Source: Motilibacter rhizosphaerae (GTDB lineage: Bacteria > Actinomycetota > Actinomycetes > Motilibacterales > Motilibacteraceae). From it: a stretch of DNA of 64,000 bases. Positions 29,880 through 37,485 of this stretch are shown in pieces (positions within the stretch are counted from its first letter, which is position 1; every line of letters begins with the position of its first letter). The DNA lies in assembly GCF_004216915.1 (NCBI RefSeq), contig NZ_SGXD01000001.1, forward strand, positions 857,013 through 921,012. Reading direction: 5' to 3'. The notes under the pieces are model-generated. The model made no database searches and was not told the DNA's origin. It saw only the letters and a program-made list of their open reading frames with translations. Position numbers and translations under genes: made by a program.

Positions 29880-30578
29880 TCAGTCCCACGCCATCTCCCC
29901 GTGGCGGCTCACGAACCGCCCGGTGGGAGCGCCGGCCCCAGCGGTGGCCAGCGCGACGACGGCGTCCGTCCCCTCGGTCACCGTCTGCGGACCGCTGTAG
30001 CCGTTGAACTCCGTCGCGGTGTAGCCCGGGTCCACCGCGTTGATCCTGATGCCGGGCAGGGCCTTCGCGTACTGCGTCGTGAGCATCGTCAGCGCGGCCT
30101 TCGAGGACGTGTAGAGCGGCACCACGACCTTCGACTCGTCGCGGTCGGGGTCGTGGGTGAGGCTCAGGGAGCCCATGCCGCTGCTGATGTTGATGATCGC
30201 GGGGTCTGCGGACTTCTGCAGCAGGGGCAGGAACGCCGCGGTGACGCGGATGACGCCGAAGACATTGACGTCGTAGACCGCCAGGGCGTCGTCCGCGGTG
30301 ACCGCACTGGGATCGCCGTAGGGCCCGGGGACGCCGGCGTTGTTGATGAGCAGGTCGAGGATGCCCTCGTGCGCAGCGACATCCGCGGCGGCGGCAGCGC
30401 ACGAGGCGTCGTCCGTCACGTCGATCGGCACGAAGCGGACGCCGAGCTCGGCAGCTGCGGCCGCGCCGCGCTCCCGGTCGCGGGCGCCGAGCAGCACGGT
30501 GTGGCCGAGCTCGGAGAGTCTGCGGGCCGTCTCGTAGCCCAGGCCGCGGTTGGCTCCGGTGATGAAGGTGGTGGTCAT
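29880..30578 (-). CDS. Short-chain dehydrogenase/reductase
   Basis: A 232-residue classical SDR. The nucleotide-binding loop is TGANRGLG (residues 7-14), NNAG follows near residue 80, and the catalytic Ser, Tyr and Lys are in ISSGMG and YTSSK. The ATG lies six bases after a CAGGCT hexamer (30585-30590). It is divergent, across 101 bp, from the MmyB-type regulator, an arrangement common for such regulators and their target oxidoreductases. Confidence 0.9.
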   Translation of the reverse strand: MTTTFITGANRGLGYETARRLSELGHTVLLGARDRERGAAAAAELGVRFVPIDVTDDASCAAAAADVAAHEGILDLLINNAGVPGPYGDPSAVTADDALAVYDVNVFGVIRVTAAFLPLLQKSADPAIINISSGMGSLSLTHDPDRDESKVVVPLYTSSKAALTMLTTQYAKALPGIRINAVDPGYTATEFNGYSGPQTVTEGTDAVVALATAGAGAPTGRFVSRHGEMAWD

Positions 30579-30679
30579 GCGGCCAGCCTGCGTCCGCGCC
30601 GCCGGGTGCGCCAGGGACGCCTCGACGGTAGGAACGGCGGTACCACCCTTGGCGCCGTCTCGTCGCGGACAATCGGTGC

Positions 30680-31564
30680 GTGGACTCCGGGAGCGCGCTG
30701 GGCGCGACGATCCGTACGTGGCGCGAGCGGCTCGACCCCGCTGCCGTCGGCCTGCCTGCGGGACGGGCGCGCCGGGCGGTCGGGCTGCGCCGGGAGGAGC
30801 TCGCCGACCTCGTCGGCATCTCCGTCGACTACCTGGTGCGCCTCGAGCAGGGCCGCGCCAGCAGCCCGTCCGAGCAGGTCGTCGCCGCGCTGGCGAGGGC
30901 GCTGCAGCTCAGCCCCGACGAGCGCGACCACCTCTACCGGCTCGCGCACCTGGCCGTCCCCGTCGGGCGGGTGCCCGAGCACGTGCCGCCTGGTGTGCAG
31001 CGCGTCCTGGCCCGGCTCGGGGACACTGCGGCCGCCGCGGTGTTCGCGGCGGACTGGCAGCTGCTCTGGTGGAACCGCGGATGGGTGGCCCTGCTCGGAG
31101 ACCCGGAGGAGATCCCCCTGCGGCAGCGCAACTTCGCGCGGGACTGCTTCGCGGGGCACCCGCTCGGCCCGTTCCTCTCCCGGTGGTTGGTCGAGAGCCC
31201 CGACGACGCGGCGACCGAGGCTGCGGTCGTGGCGGACCTGCGCCGCGCGAGCGCGCGGTTCCCGGACGACCCGCGCCTCGCCGGGCTCATCGCGGAACTG
31301 CTCGACGCCAGCGAGACCTTCGCCACGCTGTGGGCGCAGGGCGCGGTGGCGGGCCACCGGGAGGGCCGCAAGGCCGTGCACCACCCGGGCGTCGGCCCGA
31401 TCGTCGTCGACTGCGACGTGCTGGCCGAGGGTGACCTCGAGATGAAGCTCGTCGTGCTGACCGCAGCGCCCGGCAGCGAGGACGAGAGCCGGCTCCGGCT
31501 CGCCCTGGTCGCCGGCAGCACCGGCCTGCCCGTCCGGGCCGAAGACCTCCCGACCAGGGGCTGA
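30680..31564 (+). CDS. XRE-type regulator with MmyB ligand domain
   Basis: A 294-residue regulator. An N-terminal HTH (GLRREELADLVGISVDYLVR, with EQGRASSPS) is followed by an MmyB-like PAS-fold ligand domain (ADWQLLWWNRGWVALLGDP). The GTG lies six bases after GACAAT (30668-30673), so it is probably leaderless. It probably represses the divergent SDR gene; the 101-bp gap would hold its operator. A fatty-acid or similar hydrophobic ligand is known for some family members and is only inferred here. Confidence 0.87.
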   Translation: MDSGSALGATIRTWRERLDPAAVGLPAGRARRAVGLRREELADLVGISVDYLVRLEQGRASSPSEQVVAALARALQLSPDERDHLYRLAHLAVPVGRVPEHVPPGVQRVLARLGDTAAAAVFAADWQLLWWNRGWVALLGDPEEIPLRQRNFARDCFAGHPLGPFLSRWLVESPDDAATEAAVVADLRRASARFPDDPRLAGLIAELLDASETFATLWAQGAVAGHREGRKAVHHPGVGPIVVDCDVLAEGDLEMKLVVLTAAPGSEDESRLRLALVAGSTGLPVRAEDLPTRG

Positions 31565-31582
31565 CGGGGGCAGGATGCGGGC

Positions 31583-31972
31583 GTGACCCCTCCTGAGCTC
31601 GCCGCCGCCCGCGCCGACTTCCAGCGCTGCATCGAGACCCGTGACCAGGAGCTGGCCGGGCGCGTCCTGCACGACGCGTACGCGCTGGTCGTCGTCGCCC
31701 CGCAGCCCGCGGTGATGCCGCGGGAGCGGTGGATCTCGCTGCTTCCCGACTACGTCGTGCACGGCTACGAGGAGCACGACGTCGTCGTGGACGTCACCGG
31801 CGACGTCGCCGCGGTGCTGCAGCGGGTGACGCAGCACGCGACCGTGCTGGGGCGCGACCGCAGCGGCATCTTCGTCATCAGCGACACCTGGCTGCGCGCA
31901 GCGGACGGCACGTGGCGGGTGTGGCGCCGGCACTCGACCCCGGAGACCGCGGGAGCGCTACCGGGCGCATGA
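31583..31972 (+). CDS. NTF2-like (SnoaL/DUF4440-type) protein
   Basis: A 129-residue cone-fold protein. It has the helix of early charged residues (LAAARADFQRCIETRD), then alternating strands ending with FVISDTWLRAADGTWRVWRR, the hallmark late strand of DUF4440 proteins. The GTG lies six bases after a CAGGAT -10 (31571-31576). Function unknown; these proteins may be enzymes or binding proteins. Confidence 0.75.
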   Translation: MTPPELAAARADFQRCIETRDQELAGRVLHDAYALVVVAPQPAVMPRERWISLLPDYVVHGYEEHDVVVDVTGDVAAVLQRVTQHATVLGRDRSGIFVISDTWLRAADGTWRVWRRHSTPETAGALPGA

Positions 31973-31990
31973 GGGTGCGCACGTGCAGTG

Positions 31991-32018
31991 CAACCGTCCA
32001 CCCCCGCCGTGACTCGTA
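31991..32018 (+). promoter_or_regulatory. Candidate ECF-sigma autoregulated promoter
   Basis: CAACCG (31991-31996) and CTCGTA (32013-32018) are separated by 16 bases, resembling the AACC and CGT elements of ECF-dependent promoters. The predicted start falls at about the ATG of the sigma factor gene (32025), which has no good ribosome site. Inference from pattern only. Confidence 0.4.
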
Positions 32019-32024
32019 CGGGAC

Positions 32025-32540
32025 ATGAGCCGGAGAGCGGACCGCGACGCGCTGGTCGAGGAGGTCTACGCCGGCTGCTACCGGCGCCTCGTCGGCCAGC
32101 TGCTCGCGGTCACGGGTGACCTCACCGCCGCGCAGGACGCGGTGCAGGAGGCCTTCGTGAAGGCGTTGTCCGCCAACGGCTTCGCGGCCGCGGACAACCC
32201 CGAGGCGTGGGTACGCACGGTGGCCGTCAACGCCGCCCGCCGGCGCTGGCGCCGCCAGCTCCACCTGGACCGGCTGCTGGGCGTCGGTTCGCGCGGTGCC
32301 GAGGCCGCGGTGCCCGAGCTGTCGGCGGACCGCGTCGCCCTCGTCGCGGCCCTGCGCCAGCTGTCCCGGGAGCAGCGCGAGGCGATCGCTCTGCACTACG
32401 TCGCCGACCTGCCGCTCGCCGAGGTCGCGCGCATCGTGGGCGCGCCCGTCGGGACGGTGAAGGCCCGGCTCTCCCGCGGTCGCGCCCGGCTGGCGCAGCT
32501 GCTCGACCCGGCCGACCTGCTGGAGGTCCCCCATGAGTGA
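32025..32540 (+). CDS. ECF-family RNA polymerase sigma factor
   Basis: A 171-residue sigma factor with region 2 (LTAAQDAVQEAFVKAL and NPEAWVRTVAVNAARRRW) and region 4 (LSREQREAIALHYVADLPLA with the HTH through VGTVKARLSRGR). Length is normal for the SigE-like group. It overlaps the next gene, which encodes a membrane protein, by eight bases; this is the usual sigma/anti-sigma arrangement. A possible autoregulated promoter lies just upstream. Confidence 0.92.
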   Translation: MSRRADRDALVEEVYAGCYRRLVGQLLAVTGDLTAAQDAVQEAFVKALSANGFAAADNPEAWVRTVAVNAARRRWRRQLHLDRLLGVGSRGAEAAVPELSADRVALVAALRQLSREQREAIALHYVADLPLAEVARIVGAPVGTVKARLSRGRARLAQLLDPADLLEVPHE

Positions 32541-33624
32541 GCGCGAGGTCCTGCGGGACCTGGCCGACGCCGCGGCGCGCGCGGTCACACCGCCACCGCT
32601 GGACGTCCTGCGGGAGCGGGCGGCCGTACGCCGTCGCGGGCGCGTAGGCGCCGCCGCGCTCGCTGTCGTCGCCGTGCTGGCGGGGAGCGGCCTCGCCCTG
32701 CGCGACGGGAGCGGGCAGGCGCTGCCGGAGCCCGGTGTCGTCCGGCCGGCGCCGACCCTGCCGAGCGTGCCCGCGGTGGTGCTGCCGACCGCGCCGACCG
32801 CGCCGACGGCGTCCGCCTCGGCCGTGCCAGGACTGCGCAGCAGCTTCCTGCCGCGGGCGTCGCAGGACACGGCCTGGACCGGTCCGTCCCCGGCGGCGGC
32901 CCGCCCTGACGTCGCCCAGTGCGCCAGCAAGGGCGACACCGTGCTGACAGTCAGCCAGGAGGTCGCCTACTCCGGCCGAGGCCCCACCCAGGCGGCCTCG
33001 CTCGTCTGGGGCACCGCGCCCGACGCCGCCGGCGCCCGGACGGAGCTGCGGGCACTGCGCGCGGCCGAGTGCGCGGCGTGGACGGACCCGCAGGGGATCA
33101 CCTGGGTGCCCACGCGTGCGGGCACCCGGACGTACCCGGTCGGAGGAGTGGACGAGGCGGTGGCCTCGACGGTCCGCCTCGCCTGCTCCGGCGGCGAGGT
33201 CCGCTGGCACGAGCTGCTGCAGGTGCGCCGAGGAGCGCGCGCCGCGTCGCTCGTCGTGCAGACGCCCGACCGGCTCAGCCAGGCGCAGGATGCCGCAGCC
33301 CTCGAGCACCTCGCCGTCTGGCTGCAATCCGTGCCGCCCACGGAGTCGGCAGCACTGCCCCCGACCGTGCTCGCCCTGCTGCGCGGATCGGCGAAGGACT
33401 ACGTCGAGACCCCTGACGGTGGCCCGCTGTCCTGGCGGCTCGCGGACTACCAGGTGCAGACGTGGCGCTCCGTCGACGACTTCACGCTTCTCGTGACGCT
33501 CGACCTGCACTGGGCGGGGCAGCCTGTGGGGAACTTCAACGAGGGCGGCAACGACAGGTTCGCGCACGTCACCCGGCGCTCGGGGAGGTCCACCTACTCC
33601 ATCAGCTGGGCGACGTCGCCCTGA
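32533..33624 (+). CDS. Single-span membrane protein, probable anti-sigma partner
   Basis: A 363-residue protein. A short cytoplasmic part (residues 1-36, with LRDLADAAARAVTPPPLDVL) precedes one membrane helix (about 37-56), a Pro/Thr-rich linker and a large external domain with three visible cysteines. The topology and the eight-base overlap with the ECF sigma gene suggest it senses a signal outside and restrains the sigma factor. The cytoplasmic part is short and no zinc anti-sigma HxxxCxxC motif is seen, so direct sigma binding is unproven. Confidence 0.65.
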   Translation: MSEREVLRDLADAAARAVTPPPLDVLRERAAVRRRGRVGAAALAVVAVLAGSGLALRDGSGQALPEPGVVRPAPTLPSVPAVVLPTAPTAPTASASAVPGLRSSFLPRASQDTAWTGPSPAAARPDVAQCASKGDTVLTVSQEVAYSGRGPTQAASLVWGTAPDAAGARTELRALRAAECAAWTDPQGITWVPTRAGTRTYPVGGVDEAVASTVRLACSGGEVRWHELLQVRRGARAASLVVQTPDRLSQAQDAAALEHLAVWLQSVPPTESAALPPTVLALLRGSAKDYVETPDGGPLSWRLADYQVQTWRSVDDFTLLVTLDLHWAGQPVGNFNEGGNDRFAHVTRRSGRSTYSISWATSP

Positions 33625-33627
33625 CGA

Positions 33628-33984
33628 TCACTCGCTCCAGTCGCGGAACACGACGCACACGGTCGTGCTGTCCAGCAGGGCGAACTCGCGCGGTCCCCAC
33701 GGCTGGCGGGTGACGCGCGAGAGGTTCGGGTGCAGCAGGTCCGGCCGGCGGGCGGCGATGTCCGCGTAGTCGGCGTCGATGCTGTCGGTCTCGATCGCGA
33801 GCTCGGGGCGGTCCTTCGCGGCGTACTCCGCGTCGGCGACGAGGTAGACCTTCACCGCGTCGCGCCCGAGCACGACGAGGTCCTCGTCGCGGTAGAGCAG
33901 GTCCATCCCGATGCCGCCGGCGAACAGGTCGAGGCCGACCTCGATGTCGGCGTAGAAGACCTTGGGGATGAGGGCGGTCAGCAC
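33628..33984 (-). CDS. VOC (glyoxalase/bleomycin-resistance fold) protein
   Basis: A 118-residue small protein of the vicinal oxygen chelate type: KVFYADIEVGLDLFAGGIGM is the typical first beta-alpha unit and REFALLDSTTVCVVFRDW the last strand. The GTG at 33984 lies exactly six bases after CAGCCT (33991-33996, minus strand), which decides the start over upstream codons. It converges on the membrane protein with three bases between stops and is divergent from the HAD gene. Function unknown. Confidence 0.72.
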   Translation of the reverse strand: MLTALIPKVFYADIEVGLDLFAGGIGMDLLYRDEDLVVLGRDAVKVYLVADAEYAAKDRPELAIETDSIDADYADIAARRPDLLHPNLSRVTRQPWGPREFALLDSTTVCVVFRDWSE

Positions 33985-34048
33985 CCGCCCAGGCTGGCAC
34001 GGGATAAAGCGGTTGTCACCGGGCACCGGCAGCCGCCATCGTCTCCGG

Positions 34049-34690
34049 GTGCCGAGCCGCGCGGTCCTCTTCGACGCGGACGGGGTCCTGGTCGACTCGT
34101 CCGCGACCTACCGCCGCGTCTGGACCCGCTGGGCCCTGCACCACGACCTCGACCCCGCTCTCGTGTGGGCCGCCACGCACGGCCGGCGGCCGACGGAGAC
34201 CGTCGCGGAGGTCGCGCCGCTGCTCGACGTCGACCTCGAGCACGCGCGGCTGCTGCGCGAGGTCGCGCTGGAGGACGCTCCCTTCCCGCTCTACCCGGGC
34301 GTCCCCGAGCTGCTAGCGAGCCTCCCGCCGCGCGCCTGGGCGGTCGTGACGTCCGGGCGGGACGACGCCGTACGCGCGCGGCTGCGGGCCGGAGGAGCGC
34401 CCGAGCCTGCCGTCGTCGTGGACGGCGGCGTGGTGCTGCGCGGGAAGCCCGACCCCGAGGGCTACCTGCTCGCGGCGGACGTCCTCGACGTCGCACCCGC
34501 GGACTGCCTCGTCGTCGAGGACAGCCCCGCAGGTGTCGCGGCGGGGTCCGCGGCCGGGATGCGCGTGCTCGGCCTGACGACCACGCACCCGCCCGAGGCG
34601 CTGGCCGGTGCCGACGAGGTGCTCGGGTCGTTCTGCCTGGCACGACAGCGGATCTGCTCCTGGCTGGACGGGTTCCCGCTCGACCGATGA
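34049..34690 (+). CDS. HAD-superfamily hydrolase
   Basis: A 213-residue haloacid-dehalogenase-type phosphatase, probably acting on sugar phosphates. Motif I is FDADGVLVDS near residue 10, motif II VVTSGRDD, motif III the Lys in GKPDPEGYL, and motif IV VVEDSPAGV. A four-helix cap lies after motif I. The GTG at 34049 is six bases after CATCGT (34037-34042) and gives the normal N-terminus; earlier in-frame starts add a non-conserved tail. Confidence 0.88.
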   Translation: MPSRAVLFDADGVLVDSSATYRRVWTRWALHHDLDPALVWAATHGRRPTETVAEVAPLLDVDLEHARLLREVALEDAPFPLYPGVPELLASLPPRAWAVVTSGRDDAVRARLRAGGAPEPAVVVDGGVVLRGKPDPEGYLLAADVLDVAPADCLVVEDSPAGVAAGSAAGMRVLGLTTTHPPEALAGADEVLGSFCLARQRICSWLDGFPLDR

Positions 34691-34772
34691 GCGCCGGCGA
34701 CCGCCGGCGTCCACCCCTCCGTACGCTGCTGGCGTCGGACCAGCAGCGCAGCGAGCACCGAGGAGACCGCCC

Positions 34773-35321
34773 ATGCCCCGCACGACCAAGGCGCACCTGT
34801 TCTACTCCGTCAACGGGGTCGCCGAGTCGCCGAACCTCTGGCAGTTCGACGCCTTCGGGCCGGAGGAGGGCGAGGCGATGGGTCGCACGATCAGCGGCGG
34901 CACCGACGTCATCATCGGGCGCAAGCTCTGGCAGGAGTGGTCGCAGTACTGGCCCGCTGCGGACGCCGCGGACCCGTTCGCGCAGTGGATCAACCCCATC
35001 CGCAAGCACGTGCTGACCAAGACCCTCAGCGGCGAGCTCGGCTGGAACAGCACGGTCGTCGACTCGGACGCCGCGGCGTACGTCGCGAAGCTCAAGGAGC
35101 AGGGCTCGGGCGACATCCTCGTCGCGGGCGGCGTGGAGACCGTGCGCAGCCTGTTCGTCGCGGGCGTCGTCGACGAGCTCATGCTCACGGTGCACCCGGT
35201 GGCGGCGCCGGAGGGGCGGCGGCTGTTCGACGAGACGGTCCCGCTGACCCGGCTGCGGCTCGTCGAGGGCCGCACGACCAGCGCCGGCAACGCGCTGCTG
35301 ACCTACGCGCTGCGGGGCTGA
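34773..35321 (+). CDS. Dihydrofolate reductase-like (RibD C-terminal) protein
   Basis: A 182-residue protein of the RibD C-terminal/DHFR-like fold. Visible parts are LFYSVNGVAESPN, the GGTDVIIGRKLW segment, the NADPH-loop-like GDILVAGGVETVRSL and the Asp/Glu in DELMLTVHPVAAPEG. The ATG follows AGGAGA by six bases. Proteins of this type in actinobacteria are common stand-alone reductases of unknown substrate. Confidence 0.83.
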   Translation: MPRTTKAHLFYSVNGVAESPNLWQFDAFGPEEGEAMGRTISGGTDVIIGRKLWQEWSQYWPAADAADPFAQWINPIRKHVLTKTLSGELGWNSTVVDSDAAAYVAKLKEQGSGDILVAGGVETVRSLFVAGVVDELMLTVHPVAAPEGRRLFDETVPLTRLRLVEGRTTSAGNALLTYALRG

Positions 35322-35332
35322 GCCCCGCCGGA

Positions 35333-35369
35333 CCTGACGCCGCCCGTGCTTGCCGCGGGCGACGTCAGG
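35333..35369 (+). terminator. Hairpin after the DHFR-like gene
   Basis: CCTGACG-CGCCCG pairs with CGGGCG-CGTCAGG around a short loop, 12 bases after the stop codon. It probably ends the DHFR-like transcript and separates it from the riboswitch that follows. Confidence 0.6.
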
Positions 35370-35370
35370 C

Positions 35371-35492
35371 CGGTACGGTCGGCCCTGCTGCAGGGTGGAG
35401 GAAGCCGGTGGGAGTCCGGCACGGTCGCGCCACTGTGACCACACGCACGTGTGGGAGTCAGGCCATCGCCCGGCAGCACTCCAGTCCGTACC
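35371..35492 (+). ncRNA. Cobalamin riboswitch
   Basis: The conserved core is clear: GGAAGCCGGTGGGAGTCC, then CGCCACTGTGA (B12 box) and GAGTCAGGCCAT. The outer stem GGTACGG (35372-35378) pairs with CCGTACC (35486-35492). It lies in the leader of cbtB. A GGGGA/TCCCC hairpin between it and the ribosome site (GAGGAGG, 35514-35520) suggests that adenosylcobalamin binding reduces translation of the cobalt transport genes. Confidence 0.93.
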
Positions 35493-35524
35493 AGCGGGGA
35501 CGCGGAATCCCCGAGGAGGCCCAC

Positions 35525-35743
35525 ATGAGCAGCACCCTCTCCACCCCTCGCGCAGCGGCGACACCGGTCGTCCTGTCCCTGCCGCGCGCGATCCTCTGGC
35601 TCGCCTCGGCGGCCTTCGCCGCCGTCGCGCTCTACTACTTCGTGGGCGTCGACCAGGGTGCGACCTCCGTGTTCGGCAACGACGCGCACATCCACGAGTT
35701 CGTCCACGATGCGCGCCACTTCCTCGGGTTCCCCTGCCACTGA
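35525..35743 (+). CDS. cbtB: Cobalt transporter subunit CbtB
   Basis: A 72-residue single-span protein. One membrane helix (about residues 19-40) is followed by a short outside segment with metal-ligand candidates in HIHEFVHDARHFLGFPCH. This His-rich tail is the mark of CbtB. The ATG follows GAGGAGG by four bases. It is controlled by the cobalamin riboswitch and sits 17 bases before cbtA, with which it forms a predicted cobalt importer for B12 synthesis. Confidence 0.92.
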   Translation: MSSTLSTPRAAATPVVLSLPRAILWLASAAFAAVALYYFVGVDQGATSVFGNDAHIHEFVHDARHFLGFPCH

Positions 35744-35760
35744 GCGGCACGCCCGCTCCT

Positions 35761-36618
35761 GTGGAGAGGCAGCTGCTGGCCCGCGGCGCCCTCGTCGGCA
35801 TCGTCGCGGGCCTCGTCGCCTTCGTCTTCGCCCGCGTCCTCGCCGAGCCGCTGATCGACCGGGCGGTCGACTACGAGTCCGCCCGCGACGACGCGCAGGC
35901 AGCGCTGGACAGGGCGGCCGGCCTGCCCGTCGAGCACGAGCACGCCGACATCTTCAGCCGTGGCATCCAGGCCAACCTGGGCATCGGCGTGGGCGTGGTG
36001 CTGTTCGGCCTCGCGATGGGGACGCTGTTCGCCGTCGCGTACGCCGTCTGCCTCGGCCGTGTCGGCGGCGTCCGGCCGCGCTCGCTGTCCCTGCTGCTCG
36101 CGGCCGGCGGCTTCGTCGGCGTCTACCTCGTGCCGTTCCTCAAGTACCCGGCAAACCCGCCGTCCATCGGCCACGAGGACACCATCCAGCAGCGGAGCGC
36201 GCTCTACCTGGTGATGGTGCTCGTCGCGACCTTCGGGCTCGTCGTCGCCGCCGCGGTGGGCCAGCAGCTCGCCCCGCGGCTCGGGACGTGGAACGCCACC
36301 GTCGTGACCGTGCTCGGCTACCTCGTCGTCATCGGCGTCGTCATGGCAGTCCTGCCCTCGACGGGCGAGCTCGGAGCGAACGTGCGCGAGTACGGCCGCC
36401 ACGCCACCGAGACCCCGCAGCCGCTGCGTGACGGCGGCGGCAGGATCGTGTTCCCCGGCTTCCCGGCCGACGACATGTTCGCGTTCCGGCTCTACTCGGT
36501 CGGCGCCCAGCTGCTCCTCTGGACCGTGCTCGGCGTGGGCTTCGCGCCGCTGGCCGAGCGCGTGCTGCGCCGCGGCGGTGCTGCGCCGACCGCGCCGGTG
36601 TCCGTCTCCGCGCGCTGA
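35761..36618 (+). CDS. cbtA: Cobalt transporter subunit CbtA
   Basis: A 285-residue polytopic protein with about six helices, beginning LLARGALVGIVAGLVAFVFA. The loop VEHEHADIFSRGIQ and the later PANPPSIGHEDTI are CbtA-like and may contact metal. The GTG at 35761 was chosen as the first start after the cbtB stop that keeps the first helix; it has no strong ribosome site, so coupling to cbtB is likely. It is the second gene under the cobalamin riboswitch. Confidence 0.9.
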   Translation: MERQLLARGALVGIVAGLVAFVFARVLAEPLIDRAVDYESARDDAQAALDRAAGLPVEHEHADIFSRGIQANLGIGVGVVLFGLAMGTLFAVAYAVCLGRVGGVRPRSLSLLLAAGGFVGVYLVPFLKYPANPPSIGHEDTIQQRSALYLVMVLVATFGLVVAAAVGQQLAPRLGTWNATVVTVLGYLVVIGVVMAVLPSTGELGANVREYGRHATETPQPLRDGGGRIVFPGFPADDMFAFRLYSVGAQLLLWTVLGVGFAPLAERVLRRGGAAPTAPVSVSAR

Positions 36619-36949
36619 GCCTGCCGGTCCGTACGCCGCGGGTCGGCACGCGCTGGGGGGAGCAGGGCCTGGCCGCCGGGCCGTGCGTGCTCTCCTCCGC
36701 GGTCCTCCGGCCCCCGCGGCGCGTGCCGTCGTGGACGGCGATGAGCAACCCGCCGCGACGAGGGGCACACGACGTACGCGCCGCGGCGTGTCGCTCCTCG
36801 TCGCGCGACACGCGCCCGGGGGAGCAGGACCTCGCCGCGGGGACCGCGCGTGCTCCCCTCGGCGGTGCTCTGGTCCGCTCGGCGCGCGTTGCCGGACCAC
36901 CGGAGGACGTCCGGGTTGCCGCCATACCCCCAGGGGGTACGCTGGACTC
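36619..36949. other. Intergenic region with two imperfect repeats and the csoR promoter
   Basis: 331 bp without a convincing gene. Two related segments, 36655-36712 and 36818-36876, share GGGGGAGCAGG, then a similar pattern through GCGTGCTC. Shorter related pieces lie between them. The right end holds the CsoR operator and the csoR -10. Frames here have no coding character I trust. Confidence 0.5.
36925..36939. promoter_or_regulatory. CsoR copper operator overlapping the csoR -10
   Basis: A 15-bp palindrome TACCCCCAGGGGGTA of the type bound by copper-sensing CsoR repressors. Its last two bases form the start of a TACGCT -10 (36938-36943), and the csoR GTG lies six bases further. CsoR without Cu(I) would block its own leaderless promoter; Cu(I) would release the whole csoR-copZ-copA operon. 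Confidence 0.85.
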
Positions 36950-37246
36950 GTGACCGACAACCCCGCACCCGGCTACTCCGGCAGCAAGGAGGCGCACCTC
37001 AAGCGGCTCCGCCGCATCGAGGGACAGGTGCGCGGGCTGCAGCGCCAGGTGGAGGGCGACACGTACTGCATCGACGTGCTGACCCAGGTGTCGGCGGCGA
37101 CGCGGGCGCTCGAGGCCTTCGCCCTGGCCCTGCTCGACGAGCACCTGCACCACTGCGTCACCGACGCCATCAGCCGCGGCGGCGAGGAGGCCGAGGCCAA
37201 GGTGCAGGAGGCCTCGGCCGCGATCGCCCGCCTCGTCCGGTCCTGA
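36950..37246 (+). CDS. csoR: Copper-sensing repressor CsoR
   Basis: A 98-residue all-helical repressor of the CsoR/RcnR family. The Cu(I) ligands are the Cys in DTYCIDVL and the His/Cys pair in EHLHHCV. The helix [16 protein letters not shown] is typical. The GTG lies six bases after TACGCT, directly next to the operator. It is first in the operon with copZ (26 bases on) and copA. Confidence 0.93.
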   Translation: MTDNPAPGYSGSKEAHLKRLRRIEGQVRGLQRQVEGDTYCIDVLTQVSAATRALEAFALALLDEHLHHCVTDAISRGGEEAEAKVQEASAAIARLVRS

Positions 37247-37272
37247 AGCACCCCCGAAGAGCGAGGAGCACC

Positions 37273-37485
37273 ATGAGCACCACGACGTACGACGTCACCG
37301 GCATGACCTGCGGGCACTGCGTGAGCGCGGTGACGCAGGAGCTGCGCAAGCTCCCCGGCGTGGAGGACGTGCAGGTCCAGCTCGTCCCCGGCGCGGTCTC
37401 GTCCGTCGCCGTCACCAGCAGCGCCCCGCTCGACCCCGCCGCCGTCGCGGAGGCCGTGGACGAGGCGGGCTACGAGCTGGCATGA
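37273..37485 (+). CDS. copZ: Copper chaperone CopZ
   Basis: A 70-residue heavy-metal-associated domain protein with the Cu(I) site GMTCGHC near residue 10. It carries copper to the pump encoded next. GCGAGGAGCACC supplies the ribosome site. Its last four bases overlap the copA start (ATGA). Confidence 0.92.
   Translation: MSTTTYDVTGMTCGHCVSAVTQELRKLPGVEDVQVQLVPGAVSSVAVTSSAPLDPAAVAEAVDEAGYELA

Noticed and set aside
36655..36876. Insertion sequence in the cbtA-csoR gap
   Set aside because: There is no transposase frame or target duplication; only two imperfect repeats.
36687..36953. Frame in the cbtA-csoR gap
   Set aside because: It runs through the repeats and into the csoR operator, and its composition is not coding-like.
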